Assembly: GCF_014633365.1 (NCBI RefSeq)
Contig: NC_068352.1
Coordinates: 29,049,310-29,113,309, forward strand
Direction: 5' to 3'
DNA length: 64,000 nt
Source of the DNA: Diospyros lotus
Lineage: Eukaryota > Streptophyta > Magnoliopsida > Ericales > Ebenaceae
Made by a program: the position numbers and the translations under genes
In this document: positions 46,457 to 58,700 of the stretch, one piece after another
Position numbering within the stretch: position 1 is the stretch's first letter
Layout: each line of letters starts with the position of its first letter
The notes under the pieces: generated by a model
Told to the model about the DNA's origin: nothing
The model's database searches: none
Seen by the model: the letters and a program-made list of their open reading frames with translations, nothing else

Positions 46457-47215
46457 ATGGACATGACTCTTAATATTATTTTTTTTTAATAGAATAATGA
46501 GTGATTAGTAATGCCACGAAATCTATAAAAATAGATGACTCTTAACATTATTTTTTTTATCTAATGGGATAATGAGTGATCAGTGATGCTACGAGGTCTA
46601 TAAAAATAGATAGAATTCTTAATATTATTTTTTTTTCTAATGAGGTAATAAGTGATTAGTGATGTTCTAGGGTTTATAAAAATAGACATGATTCTTAATA
46701 TTACTTTTCTTTTCTGATGGGGTAATGAGTGATTAGTGATGCTCTGGGACCTGTAAAAATAGACATGACTCTTAATATTATTTTTCTTTTCTGATGGGGT
46801 AATGAGTGATTCGAGTGATATTCCGGGGTCTCTAAAAATAGACATGACTCTTAACATTATTTTTTTTTTTTCTGATAGAGGTAATGAGTGATCAGTGATG
46901 CTGGAGACATGACTCTTAATATTATTTTTCTTTTTTAATGGGGTAATGAGTGATCAGTGATGCTCTGACATGTAAAAATAGACACGAGTCTTAACATTAT
47001 TTTTCTTTTCTGATGGGGTAATGAATGATCATAGTGATGTTCTGGGGTCTCTAAAAATAGACATGACTCTTAATATTATTTTTTTTTTTTCTGATGGGAT
47101 AACGAGTGATCAGTGATGCTCTAGGGTCTATAAAAATAGACATGACTCTTAATATTATTTTTTTTTTTTATGGAGGTAAAGAGTGATCAATGAAGCTGTG
47201 GGGTCTATAAAAAAT
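46457..47215. repeat. Minisatellite of about 77 bp, 10 copies
   Basis: Units contain GACATGACTCTTAATATTA, a T-run, a GGGGTAATGAGTGATCAGTGATG block and TCTATAAAAATAGA. Successive CTCTTAA words lie 75-79 bp apart, with one shorter unit of about 65 bp. T-run lengths and single bases vary between units. Confidence 0.9.
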
Positions 47216-48514
47216 TGAGCATTGGCAATCGCCACAAGATATGTTATCACACAAATAACTAGCGCATAGTTGAACCTAAAACCTTATGCCTCGCCACAAG
47301 ATGCCACTGGAAGCCTACGCCAGGGTGGGTGGGCTTTCGACATTAATGTTACCGACTTCAAAAGTTGATGAAATTTTCTAGTTGAGGTGATAAAGGTTGA
47401 TCCCATGTGAGTTAGGGACCACCCTCATCAACCACATCAAAGTTGATGCAATAATTTTGGGGGCTACCCAAGTTATCCTGTTTCACACACATATATATAT
47501 ATTTTCATTTTTATACCCAGCAGCTATCGGTGAGAGAAATTGCTAATTGTGTGTCACAAAATATGACTTGAAGGATTCTTATATTTAATGGTCATTGGAT
47601 TGGAAAAGAGGCGATTGGGGGGAGGAGGAGGTCAGACGATCATTATGCAATGGCCAAATCCATGGATATATATATATATATATATATCTCACTGCTCATT
47701 CATCAGCTGCTGCAGCCTGCGGAGAGATTCGGTTTGCCTCCCACTGGCCCTCTCGATGCCACTACTCGTTCACATGTTCTGGGTTTGAATTATTGCGTCC
47801 ATGAACGTCACTGTTTTAAGCAATTATTTGCCTATTTACTTCGATCCCAAATCCAATTCTATAACTTGATTTGTGATGCCAACGAATGAGTTTGTCAATA
47901 TGACAAAAGTTCGATGAAACCAAGAGTTAATTAGCACAGTCTCTCCCGCACAAACAAAGTGTACTCATTATGAGACATTTACTTACCGCGGATACCATCA
48001 ACTCAAGACTTAATTATTATTAATATTAAAGGTGATGGTTAATAATTAAGAGTACAGAACTTTGCATGCGCAGGAAGGAATTAAAAAAGTTGGTGGAGGA
48101 ATCAAGAGAGGATGGGAATCAACACAATTGCTGGTGAAAACAGAGAGAGTACGGACACGTCATGTGGAATGCAGATGGTGCAGGGGCTCCGTGCATGCAT
48201 GATGGGTGACATTAGATTAATTTAATAATTTGGTGGTGATGATATTCAGAAAGGCTGGATTTTAATATTTAGACGCTGATTGTTAAAGGGGTTTCCATGC
48301 CCTAATAAACCAAACAAGCCGCCTCAAAAGCTTGGAAAATCAAGCATATATTTAAAGAGTTATTGTACAAGTATGATGTACCATTAAAATTATATATTTA
48401 TGTAAACATGGGTTGGTAAATGAATATTATTATTATTATTATTATTAGCCCTAACTAATGTCAAAATTCTATAAAGATAAGAGACTTGTACCCTTAGACA
48501 TATTCTGAGATATG
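47216..48514. other. Intergenic DNA
   Basis: No gene is supported. It contains a small inverted GGTTGAT...ATCAACC hairpin at about 47395-47440, a (TA)n run at 47666-47688 and a (TTA)n run at 48427-48447. Confidence 0.45.
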
Positions 48515-49155
48515 AGGTTGTGTTACTTTTGCATTTTTAATTTATTTTTAATTTTTTGTTTTGATAGTTTGTTTTCAAAAAACTGAAAATATATATTTTT
48601 TGTCATTTTAAAAAATTATTTCTTAAAACAAAAAAATAAAAAACATGTTTACTTTAGAATTTTGAGAAAAAATATTTTATGATATTTTATTCAATGAATT
48701 TGATTATTAAATAATAAAATTAATTATTTTTAATAAAATTTTATTATTAAAATAAAATAATAAATTTAATTAATAAATTCCTTACATTTAAATGATAATT
48801 TATATTAAATATTATTATACATAATATGTGTAATATACTTAATAATATATTATATGTTATCTTATATTTTTAATTATAATATAGATATATTATAATTTTT
48901 AAAATTTTAAAATATTTTTTTTCTTTTTTTCCCTTTTCTTTTTTGGAGCCAAAACATGAAAAATGAATTATGTTTTTCATGTTTTGAACTTAAAAATTAT
49001 TTTGGCTGAAAATAACCAATTGTTGTTTTGGGTTTTCTTTATAAATTTTTTTCTTATTTTTAAAAATGATAAAATAAACATATTTTTATTATTTAAAAAA
49101 ATTAAAAATTAAAAATAGTGTGAAAACAACAAGAAAAAATGAGGCTTAAAATTTT
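48515..49155. mobile_element. AT-rich MITE-like repeat, copy 1
   Basis: This shares with 50385-50886 the start TGTTACTTTT...TTTTTAATTTATTTTTAATT, TTTTGATAGT, the TCATTTTAAAAA block, and a closing AAAATTGAAAAC-like segment. The two ends of each copy are roughly inverted. No coding capacity. Confidence 0.45.
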
Positions 49156-50384
49156 AGCCCCTTTTTAACTTCCACTCTGTCTTTGCCCATAAGCTAAGTA
49201 ACAAAGGATTGTACTGAGTGCTGCTTTAGTCGACCGAGATTGAATCTCCTTAAGGGTCATGTTAAATAAAATTTGAATGCATTTATTTACTACTAATAAA
49301 TTGTGAATTATTGCCCATGATTAATGGGTTTTCTTAATAATCACTTAAAGTATAGTGGTTATAAGTAGATATCAAATGATTCTTGCTAATAAGACCATTT
49401 TTTCGACCTCGTTTAGCCCATTTTTCTCTAATTTTGTCAAGTTAAAGACATTTTTAAAATTAAAATAAATTTTAAATAAATGAAAAACTCTATTATATAT
49501 TTACACCTCTAGTTATAGATCGACACTGTCAAAAGAAAAAACTTTGTTAATCTGCATTTTTCCATAACTATATTTAGCAATTATTAAGATGTTATTATAT
49601 TATAATAATAATAAAATTTGGGAAAATTATATATACTTATTTAATGTTTGATATAATATTTATTTTTATAAAATTAATAAAATCTTATAAAAAAGCTACT
49701 TAGTTCCCTTTTTTTTTTAACTTAACAAAAGTCTATATTGATCAGCGTATTATATCTATAAAGTCATTATAATAGTTTTTTGTGTGAAGAGTCAATCACG
49801 ACGTGACACATATCTCTTTTATGAGCGAATACACTTACTTTTTTTAACAAGAAATAAACATAACATGTGCTTGTTTCTGTATTATTAATGTCCTGTCTCG
49901 ATAGATAGTACTAAGGCTAATAATCACTTTATAATGTTGTATTGAATAATAGAAAACTCACCATCACAAACACTTTAATTTTCTCTATACTGCATTCACT
50001 CGGGGGATTTTATCAAATAAATATACCAATATGTGTTAAAAGAAATCTTATTGATAAAGAATGTCACTAGGTATGCATAAATAAAATAACGTTCTTGCAT
50101 AGACTTTTCTTTGACTTTAAGGCATAACATTAACAGTACGATCCTCTCTATCTCTATCAAATAAGCTATTCACATCTTGGATATTTCTTTACTCAATCCA
50201 AGAATCTTAGGTTGACCATTCCAAGGGATCAAGCCCGGTAATCATATAACATAACCTCGCAAAGGATCTTGCTCTCTCATTGAGGGCCAAACTATTTACA
50301 ATCCTTAAAATATAAATATGAACACACTTCTCAACTTATTTATTATTCTCATACTTATTATTTTAATATTAACTACTAAGACTT
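49156..50384. other. Intergenic AT-rich DNA
   Basis: I see no gene, RNA or clear repeat here. Confidence 0.45.
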
Positions 50385-50886
50385 CGTTCTCTTTACTTTT
50401 AAATTTTTAATTTTGAGTTTTAAATTTATTTTTAATTTTTTATTTTGATAGTCTGTTTTTAAAAAATTGAAAACGCGTTATCTGTGTCATTTTAAAAACT
50501 ATTTCTCAAAACATCAAATTAAAAAACGTGTTATTTTTGAAATTTTGAAAATAAATTTTTAATTATATTTTATTCAATAAATTTGATTATTTAATAAATT
50601 AAAAATATTTAATGTTAATATATTATTAAAAAATATATACATTTTAAAATTAATGAATTTTATAATATTTTTTTTCATTACAATAATAAAATATGAATAA
50701 ATAAATGTATTTTGAGTTTGTTTTGAATGAAAACACTCAGAATAATTTATCTTGTTTTGAGTTTTCTTTACAATTTTTTTGTTGTTTTCAAAAATCTATT
50801 TTTAAAAATAATAAAGAGAACACGTTTTTATTATTTTAAAAAATTGAAAACTAAAAATGACTTGAAAACAGTAAAGATAACGCAAT
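50385..50886. mobile_element. AT-rich MITE-like repeat, copy 2
   Basis: The left end CGTTCTCTTTACTTTT and the right end AACAGTAAAGATAACG are approximate complements, giving terminal inverted repeats. The interior matches 48515-49155. Target duplication is unclear. Confidence 0.5.
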
Positions 50887-52698
50887 CTAAATTAATCGTT
50901 AAAACTTTTTTTAAGAAACAAAAATTTCGCTATTATAGAAATCCAACGCTTGGTGTGTCAAATATCTATTCTTAGCAACATCACAAGTAAAATTTAAATT
51001 TTTAATATTTTTCACTATAAAACTTTATTAGAAAATTGTTACGAGAAACTGTTTTTAGTACAAATAGTTTTAAAACGTTTCTTCGTGAGTAAATTTTTTG
51101 TACTCAAAAACCTCTCAAATTTGCGACTTTGGAGTACATATCCTTTTTATAACTTTAGGAAACTTTGGAGTACACATCCTTTTTATACCTTTAGGGAACT
51201 TTATTGACTATTTTGTAGAGTTTCGTCTAAAAGAATTAACATTTAAGTTTTAGGTGAGCTTACGCTAACTCAAATATGGTGCAGATAGATTTTTATAAAT
51301 GACAATAAATTTAATAGAAATCTAATATTATACCAAATCTTAAATAGTTTTTTGTAATTATTACTAACATTTTGAATGTATACAAAAATTTTGTAACAAT
51401 ATCACAGTAAGGCATGCATGACCAACCATTCACTTAGGTTTTGAAGGCCAAGATTAAGTTAATTGGATCTAATTAGTTATGGGCCATATAAGCCCAGTGC
51501 TCCATGTTGACGTCTGGGCCCATTATGGAACTTGATCATCATCCAAAAAATCAATGGCAGGCCCAGCCCAGAAGTCCGAGCCCATACACAATGGGCCAGC
51601 ATGGTGCTCGTCATTTTATACATGCAAAGCCTATTCATGGCCCACAAATATTAAATTATATTCTGTGGACACGAAAATTCTTTAATACTAACTTAAGCCG
51701 TTAAATTAAAAAAAAAGACATGGGTTAGAGAGCTATTCATTTCTCCATCTCTTGGGCCATTAAGGTTGTTATGACATTTTCCTAAAAAAAGTTTTGAAAA
51801 TGATATATTTATAAAATCGTACAAAATGGTGCGCTATTAGAATACTATAATAATATTTTAATAAATTATAATTCACTTGTGTGAGTCTTCTATATGTAGT
51901 AATTTCATACCAATTTGGAAAATTAAATAATCCTAATAATGTTATAGAATTTGAGCTTTTGTGTTATTTGAGTATTGACAGCACACTAGAGTGTCTTTAA
52001 TCAAGATTTAGAGTCATAATTTGTTAATCATGTCAAATAATAATTTATGTTACTCGACGTTGACTAGACAATAAATTATTAGATGAGTTAATTGTCACAC
52101 ATAACATTATCTATAAGAGTGAGAGTTATCAATTTCTCACCTAATGATCTATTAACACTTTAGTATTAAATAATAAACACAAATAATAGATTATTGTAAC
52201 CCTTAAAACACATGTAAAGTGATTAGGTTATAATAAATTGAGATTTATACTAATAAATTATGAGTTCGATTATTTGTCTTACGAACCGAGATAAAATCTT
52301 CATTTATAATTTATGTTCTCTGTCAAAATCGAGAACACCAACAATAGAGTATCGTGTAAAGGCAATAATTTTAATAAATTATTATGTTCAAAATTTAAAT
52401 ATTACATATTTACGATTGAAATGATAACTCATGATTAAGATGACTTCTAAGTAATATATTTAATTTAAGGGTTCTTATTGAAGGGCATCCATCAGTTATG
52501 GTCCTAATATAATATTTTTAATCATAATTAGTTGACTTTAAAATAGAAGAGACTAATAACATTATCAATAATAAGTTGAATCGCGGAGGAGCGTATAAAT
52601 TGGGGCTTGGGTTAATATATATATATATATATATAGATAAATATATACCTTGTCTCAAGGGCAAACGAGGCACCCGGCCCGCGCCCACTACTACTGCC
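50887..52698. other. Intergenic DNA upstream of the ATPase gene
   Basis: No gene is supported. It has a 41-bp direct repeat (TTTGGAGTACATATCC-type) at 51128-51210, a cluster of GGCCCA and TGGGCC words at 51515-51644, and a (TA)n run at 52612-52636. Confidence 0.5.
51515..51644. promoter_or_regulatory. Cluster of GGCCCA/TGGGCC motifs
   Basis: TGGGCCCA at 51515, GGCCCA at 51560, TGGGCC at 51592 and GGCCCA at 51639 lie about 1.2 kb upstream of the ATPase ATG. They resemble site II (TCP) elements, but the distance is large for a promoter role. Confidence 0.25.
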
Positions 52699-52737
52699 AT
52701 GGCGGCAGAAGAAGCAGCACGAGATAGATCGCCCTAA
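52699..52737 (+). CDS. uORF of 12 codons in the ATPase 5' leader
   Basis: ATG at 52699 in the strong context GCCATGGCG opens MAAEEAARDRSP and stops at 52737, 62 bases before the main ATG and in another frame. If the mRNA begins near the (TA)n run, ribosomes would meet this start first, which would dampen translation of the ATPase. Whether it is in the mature mRNA is not visible. Confidence 0.4.
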   Translation: MAAEEAARDRSP

Positions 52738-52799
52738 ACCTCTCTCTTCCTAGCTTGCAGCGCCAGCAAGAGGAGGAAGAAGAAGACCAGCAACTGGAA

Positions 52800-55700
52800 A
52801 TGGTGAACAAGGCGTGGCGAGTGATCCCTCGCCCACTCATGGAGACGGTGCTCAACAACCACGCCCAGCATCACCGCGTTCCCCAGCCCCTCTTCCTCCA
52901 CGGCCCCCGCGGCGTCGGCAAAACCACACTCCTTCTCGAACGTAAGCCACTTTTGCGCCCTCTCAATCAATCAATCCTTATCTTGAATTGAAAACTCTCC
53001 TCTGTTTCTCCAGGTGTCCTCGACAAGTGGAACGCCGGCCCTCACATCACCGGCTACGTCGACTTCGCTCAGAGCATCGAGGGCTACCACCCCTACCACG
53101 GCCAATCGTTTCCGTGGACTTCATGGTCCAATTGTCCGTCGCCCGCGCTCCCCACTCTCCGCGCTCAGCTGGAGAATTGTCTTGAGTCGATGGCCGAAAA
53201 GGGCGTCAAGTTGGGAACAATAAGCTCCCAGCAAATCTTCACCACTCTCAACAAATGGCACGGCCTGAGCGCTGCACTTCGTCGAGTAATTCACTCCAGC
53301 GACTCTGCCGGCTCCAATTTGAAGGCTGTGGCGACGGGGAAGGCCTCGGCTTCGGTGCTTTGGAGTCGGGCCGTCTTCGCGCTATCTGCTCGATTAAATG
53401 CCTCTGAGATTGACGGGGTCCTGGAGTTGAGCGGAAAGGGGAGGAGTGTGAGTGTCGAAGAGGCTTCGTATTTCAGGGAAGCGCTGGTGGCTTTGAGATT
53501 GGCGAAGGAGGTGATTAGGATTCAGCAGGGGTGGAGAACCAATGCTGTTAGGCATTTGAATCGTATTGGAGGGTTTTCGAGGAGCTTGGCGAATTCGGCG
53601 ACTGATTGGCCGTGTTTGTTGCTGGAATTGTTGTCTTCTGCTGCAGAAATCGATTACTTTCAGGTGAATAAGCAAAAAGCTTATTGATCTCTTTTTCCTG
53701 GAAAATTTTCAAAGTGATTCAATACTAATCATTAGTTAGCACGAATCCTAGTATTTCAACTAGACCCTGAAACTTAATTAAGTACTAGGTTCTTTAGCTG
53801 GATGGATATGTTATATGTCTGGACTATTCATTGATCTTGGTTACCATGAGCGTTGTTTTACTTTTGTAGTTGATGAATGTTTCACATGTAATATTGAACA
53901 GCCGAAGCTGGTGATAAACAATATTGAAGTTCTAAAGCATGCAGTACTGACAGATGATTCAACAATCTGCGGGTCACAGTATCATGACAGTTTGATATGG
54001 AGAATAATAGCTTTGGGTGCCAATGAGAGGTGTTTACCCGTTATTCTTGTCACATCAGATAGGTAATTTCTGTGCATGTTTAGCATATTTTTACCCTCCC
54101 TGAACAAAGTTTTGCTGTTTGTATATTTGATTTCAAATTTCAACGGATGTAGTACACCCAAACAGTCCCATATAATATTAGCTATTGCTGTTGCATGAAC
54201 TTATGTAAAGCCAAGTGCATGTGATCTTCTATGCACATGTTTTGTTTTTTTGACAAAAATCTTTTCCTTATGAGGATTAAAGGATTGCTTTAGATACTGA
54301 ATCCCTGTTCACTCTAACTTGTATGCGACTGAGAGCATTGATAACCACATTATTGCACCTACCAAAAAAAGATAACCACATTGTTGGTGTATAACTTGTA
54401 CAGGCTTCCCATGCCAAATATGCTGGTCTTGGGATCAACTGAGCTTCTAAAACTGTGAGTCCGTTATAGGCAGCAGTATGCAGTCAATGATAGAAGCATC
54501 CATCACTCGTTTGTTTATGATTCCAATGGGGGGGGGGGGGGGGGATTCTATAGTATGATGACCATATGTTTGTTGTCTTGCTTTTGAGGTTCCTCACAAG
54601 GACTGCAAAAAATATTATTAAATAGCAGCACTTCATTGATTCATTATGGTGCAATATATCAAAGGAAAACTGTTACATTGCAAAAGAAAGGTAAACACTA
54701 AAATAATGAGATTGAAAGGAGACAGGAAGGGATATATAAAGTTGTAAAAATGAGAAAGAGAAATTAGAATGGACAGTGCCAATATCCCTATCAGTAGAAA
54801 TGTATCTACACCAATATCCCTATTAGTACTAGCATGCATCCATTGCCTTGGTATCAATGTTTAGTTTGCTCTTATGTTCAGAAGGTCACGGGTTTGAGAT
54901 GTAGAAACAACCTCTTTGAAAAAAAAAGCAAGGATAATATTGCTTACAATACTACCTTCCTCTGATCCTTGCAATCACAACACCCCTTTTTTAACATGCA
55001 TCTATTCATCTGACCTTGATTGCCTTTGCCAATGCTAGCTTCCAAGTTACATTGGGCACATGCATTTGATCTTCCCTTAAATTGATTGGTTGGGTGTTGA
55101 AAAAAAACATTGACTAATATAAGTGATTCTATTGATCTTTTAGACATTGTGCATGTAATGTTGCTTATTTTCTCGGGAAACTATTCCTGGCAGCTGAGAA
55201 GTATGGCTAACATGCTAATTTAGTCTCTGTGAACCTACTATGTGAATTCAAATGAGGACTCTTCTAGTCATGTAACAGAAATGCAAACCTAAAATCCTAT
55301 ATACTAAGATGTGGTACAATGAGGGTAAATTACACCAGTATAATCTAAGATATAACTGAACATCTAATGAGGTTAAGTATACTAATAAAAAAAATGAAGT
55401 TTTAGGAGCTTAATGGGGCATAGTTTTGTGTCTTATTTCATTACATTTGACATTTCCACGAGGGTGAGCCTTAGTAGCAGCACTAACATTGCTCATTTGT
55501 GACTAGCAGGTCATGAGTATGAGTTGTGAAAACAGTTTATTTGTAATGTAATAGTAAGACTACATACAAATTGACGTTCCTTGACCTTCTCAAAGAGAGG
55601 AATCTCATGCACTGGGATGCCTTCTATATTTGCTCTTTGCCTCTTAAGAAATGTTTTGAGGAAATAAGGAAAACTTTTATGACTGCCTCAATACCTAAAT

Positions 55701-58700
55701 ACATTATTTTGGCAGTGGAGTTTATCATTTTCAAATTGTGCATGGCCGAATGTACATAGCCAGGTTTTTTAACTTATCAAATAGAAAAAAAGTAAAGTTG
55801 TTTGGGTATTAACATTGTGAACCTTATGATACCATGCACAGATCTTGAACCTTATAATATCTTAGGATCATGCACATTCTGTCTTGATTTTATTTTTAAA
55901 TTGGGATTAACTAGTAAATTTACTTCTTTTTTTGTTTTTTAATTTAATCGACTGTCAGTTTATGAGTCTTATACTATTTGGCAGCTACTACTCATATAAA
56001 GCGTTTATCGATTTTGGGTTTCCAGATGTATTCATCTCCCGTGAGGTAACCATTTTGAATTATTTGATGTTTTGTCTTCTTTCTTTTTTCATCACAAGTT
56101 TTAAGGGGAGTATGGTGGTCTGTCTTTCATGTTCTATGATAATTAACATTTAAAATAGGAATTCTTTCCCAATTTGAGCAGAACTTTCCCTAATAATTGT
56201 GGATCGAAATCATGTACAACATACTCCTTTCAAATTATGTGTTTCTGGAAATGGCCATTTTATCCAACTTCATCAGAAACCCACCTAGCCCTGATGGGGG
56301 CAGAGTCAATGTGTTTTGACTGGATTAGGGATGAAAGTAAGAGATTCTCAAATTCTTCCATTTAAGGTCAGGATCATATTGGTATATATACACCCCCACC
56401 TGATGCGTATGTAAAATTCCTCAGAGATTCTCTTTCTCTCAGTGAAATCCAGGAGGAGAACTTGAATCACTTCATTGAACAAAATCTCTTCATTTTCTCC
56501 TCCTCCTCTTCTAGCTTCCTGTCCCCTCCTCCTCATTCCCTCCTGGATTCAGCAAATGAAATTTTAAATTTGTGCTCATTTTTGTGTGTGCTTTTTTTCT
56601 AATCTAGTCTTTAGGCAATAGGGCAGGGTAAAGGATCTCTATTGCTCATTGGGACGGGGATTTGTTTGTATTCTTTACCTCAGTGGGAAATGCTGAGGGA
56701 GTTGGGGTGTTGAGGTTAGGGATGGGGTGAGTAAAATCTGGCCCCAATCCGTCCTGTTGTCACTCATAACTGTTAAGGTCCTTAACAGAAAAACAACACA
56801 GTAAGTTCTTTTACCAGTCAGTTTTTATGTGTCCGATAGGCTTCTCTACTTTGAGCAGATGTGCTTTATCTGGTTCCATGAGTTCTGATACTTTTTGGGG
56901 TGTTGGTACGTGAGTAGTGTGTGGGGGGGTGGCGGGGAGAGTTGAGTTGTGTCGTGTGTGCCGTGTACAACTGTGTTTATGCAGACAGCAGACCATCTGT
57001 GTTAATTTGATTTGGCATAATATTTAGACTATTAAGTTGTATCTTATGCTCGATCATTTGCAGACCTTTGGATGGACTCAACAAGAAGCTAAAATGCATA
57101 TGGTCACTGATTACTTCAGTCAATCTGAGGTCAGTTTAGATGATGACTAAATTGTCTGTCTTCCATTAGCCTTGTTTCCAATGTTTTAATTTTTTGTTTT
57201 ATATTGATCTTAACAAGTAATTCAATATATTTGTTAAAACTGTAGTGGAGTGTGGTTGTTGAGGTGCTAGGACCAAGCCCGCGACATCTTTTTGAACTCT
57301 ATGCACTCAAACAGAGCAATTTTTACCAGAAGTAAGTGTTCAGTTGCTTATTTTGATCTGTCACCTTTGTGTTCAGTGCTAGGATGTACATATGATTTGA
57401 CTTGTATGTTCCTTTAATACAAAGTTTGACTGTCCTTTTCTTTCAATGTGATTTCTTTTTTCTTTTTTGGGCTTCATCTTTCAATTTAATTTCAACTTAA
57501 CCTTTTGCTTATACAATTTGTTGGAATTGATCTATAATCAGACATGATTCCATTCCAGTGTAACACATTTACTCCTTTATCTCTGTTACTGACCCCCTAT
57601 ACTTGCTAAGTTTTAGTTTAGATTCAATGATGAATATGTTTCCATTCTCTTCTCACCAGGAAATTTTACTGAATGCTTGTTCAGCAACTCTTGCAGTGGG
57701 GGTCTTTTCACTTGTGGTTTCTTACTTATTAAGATTCATAGAATGGTTGGAACTTGTAGTTTTGTTTTATGCAATTCATTTTTTCATGCTTGGTTTGTTA
57801 CTTAAATAATTTTATCTTTATCTGAATTGTTGGTTGACTATCATTGAAGACAGCATAGAAAGATGTAACTAAAATCAGTTGTGTTATCAACAATATTCAT
57901 GGATATCTTTTATTTGTAGCCTTTATTGCAGAAAGTAGTGTTCTTTTTCAATGAATAAAAAAGTATGCATTAAGAAGAAAGACTGCTTAAGGGGACGGAG
58001 CCTTGTGTTTTGTATTGCTCTACTATGATATATGAAATAGGATAGTTGGATGGATAAGCTCTCCTCCCTTTTCAAAGTCTCATACTGTTTTATGTAGGAT
58101 TTCATGAACTATTCATTCTACTAACTGCTCTGGTTAGGAGAGATGATTATATTTTACCTTAATTTTCCAGCTGTACTTGCACATCTTCATGTATTGGCTG
58201 GGGTGTAGCCAACAAATGTCAGCACTGCTCATCCTTATGGGAAGTAGTATGATAGTATTTGATTAGTAAGTGGAACTTGGAACTCAAGAATTTCAATGAA
58301 AAATATAGTGAGGCCTCTCATTTCTGCCACATCATCAGTTAAATCGAGAAATGGCACCTTACTTCTAAGTATATGCTACAGTCAATTATTCTTTCTGCAC
58401 TAGTCATTGTCTGTGGGACTTTTTGATATATAACTAGTTGAATTGTTATATATAAGACTCATACTGGCCATCCTACTTGTCATAAAATTACCAAACAATT
58501 TCTTGCAGCTGAATGAAGTTTTTGGATCACAGATATTCAATTCTGTGCTTTAATTTACCAGTTAAAGGTACTACATATTGATTAAATGTTATACAATTTA
58601 ATGAAATTTTATTCCCGCTTTTGGGTTTTATTGTAGGGTCATGGATGACAACGGTAGTACATTTGAGGACATTGTAGATGCATATTTAGCGTATTTGCAA

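Noticed and set aside
52612..52636. (TA)n run as the ATPase TATA box
   Set aside because: A simple dinucleotide repeat is too unspecific to annotate, though it may serve as one.
52755..52799. Non-ATG start giving a Glu-rich N-terminus to the ATPase
   Set aside because: The frame begins at TTG, not ATG; the first in-frame ATG is at 52800.
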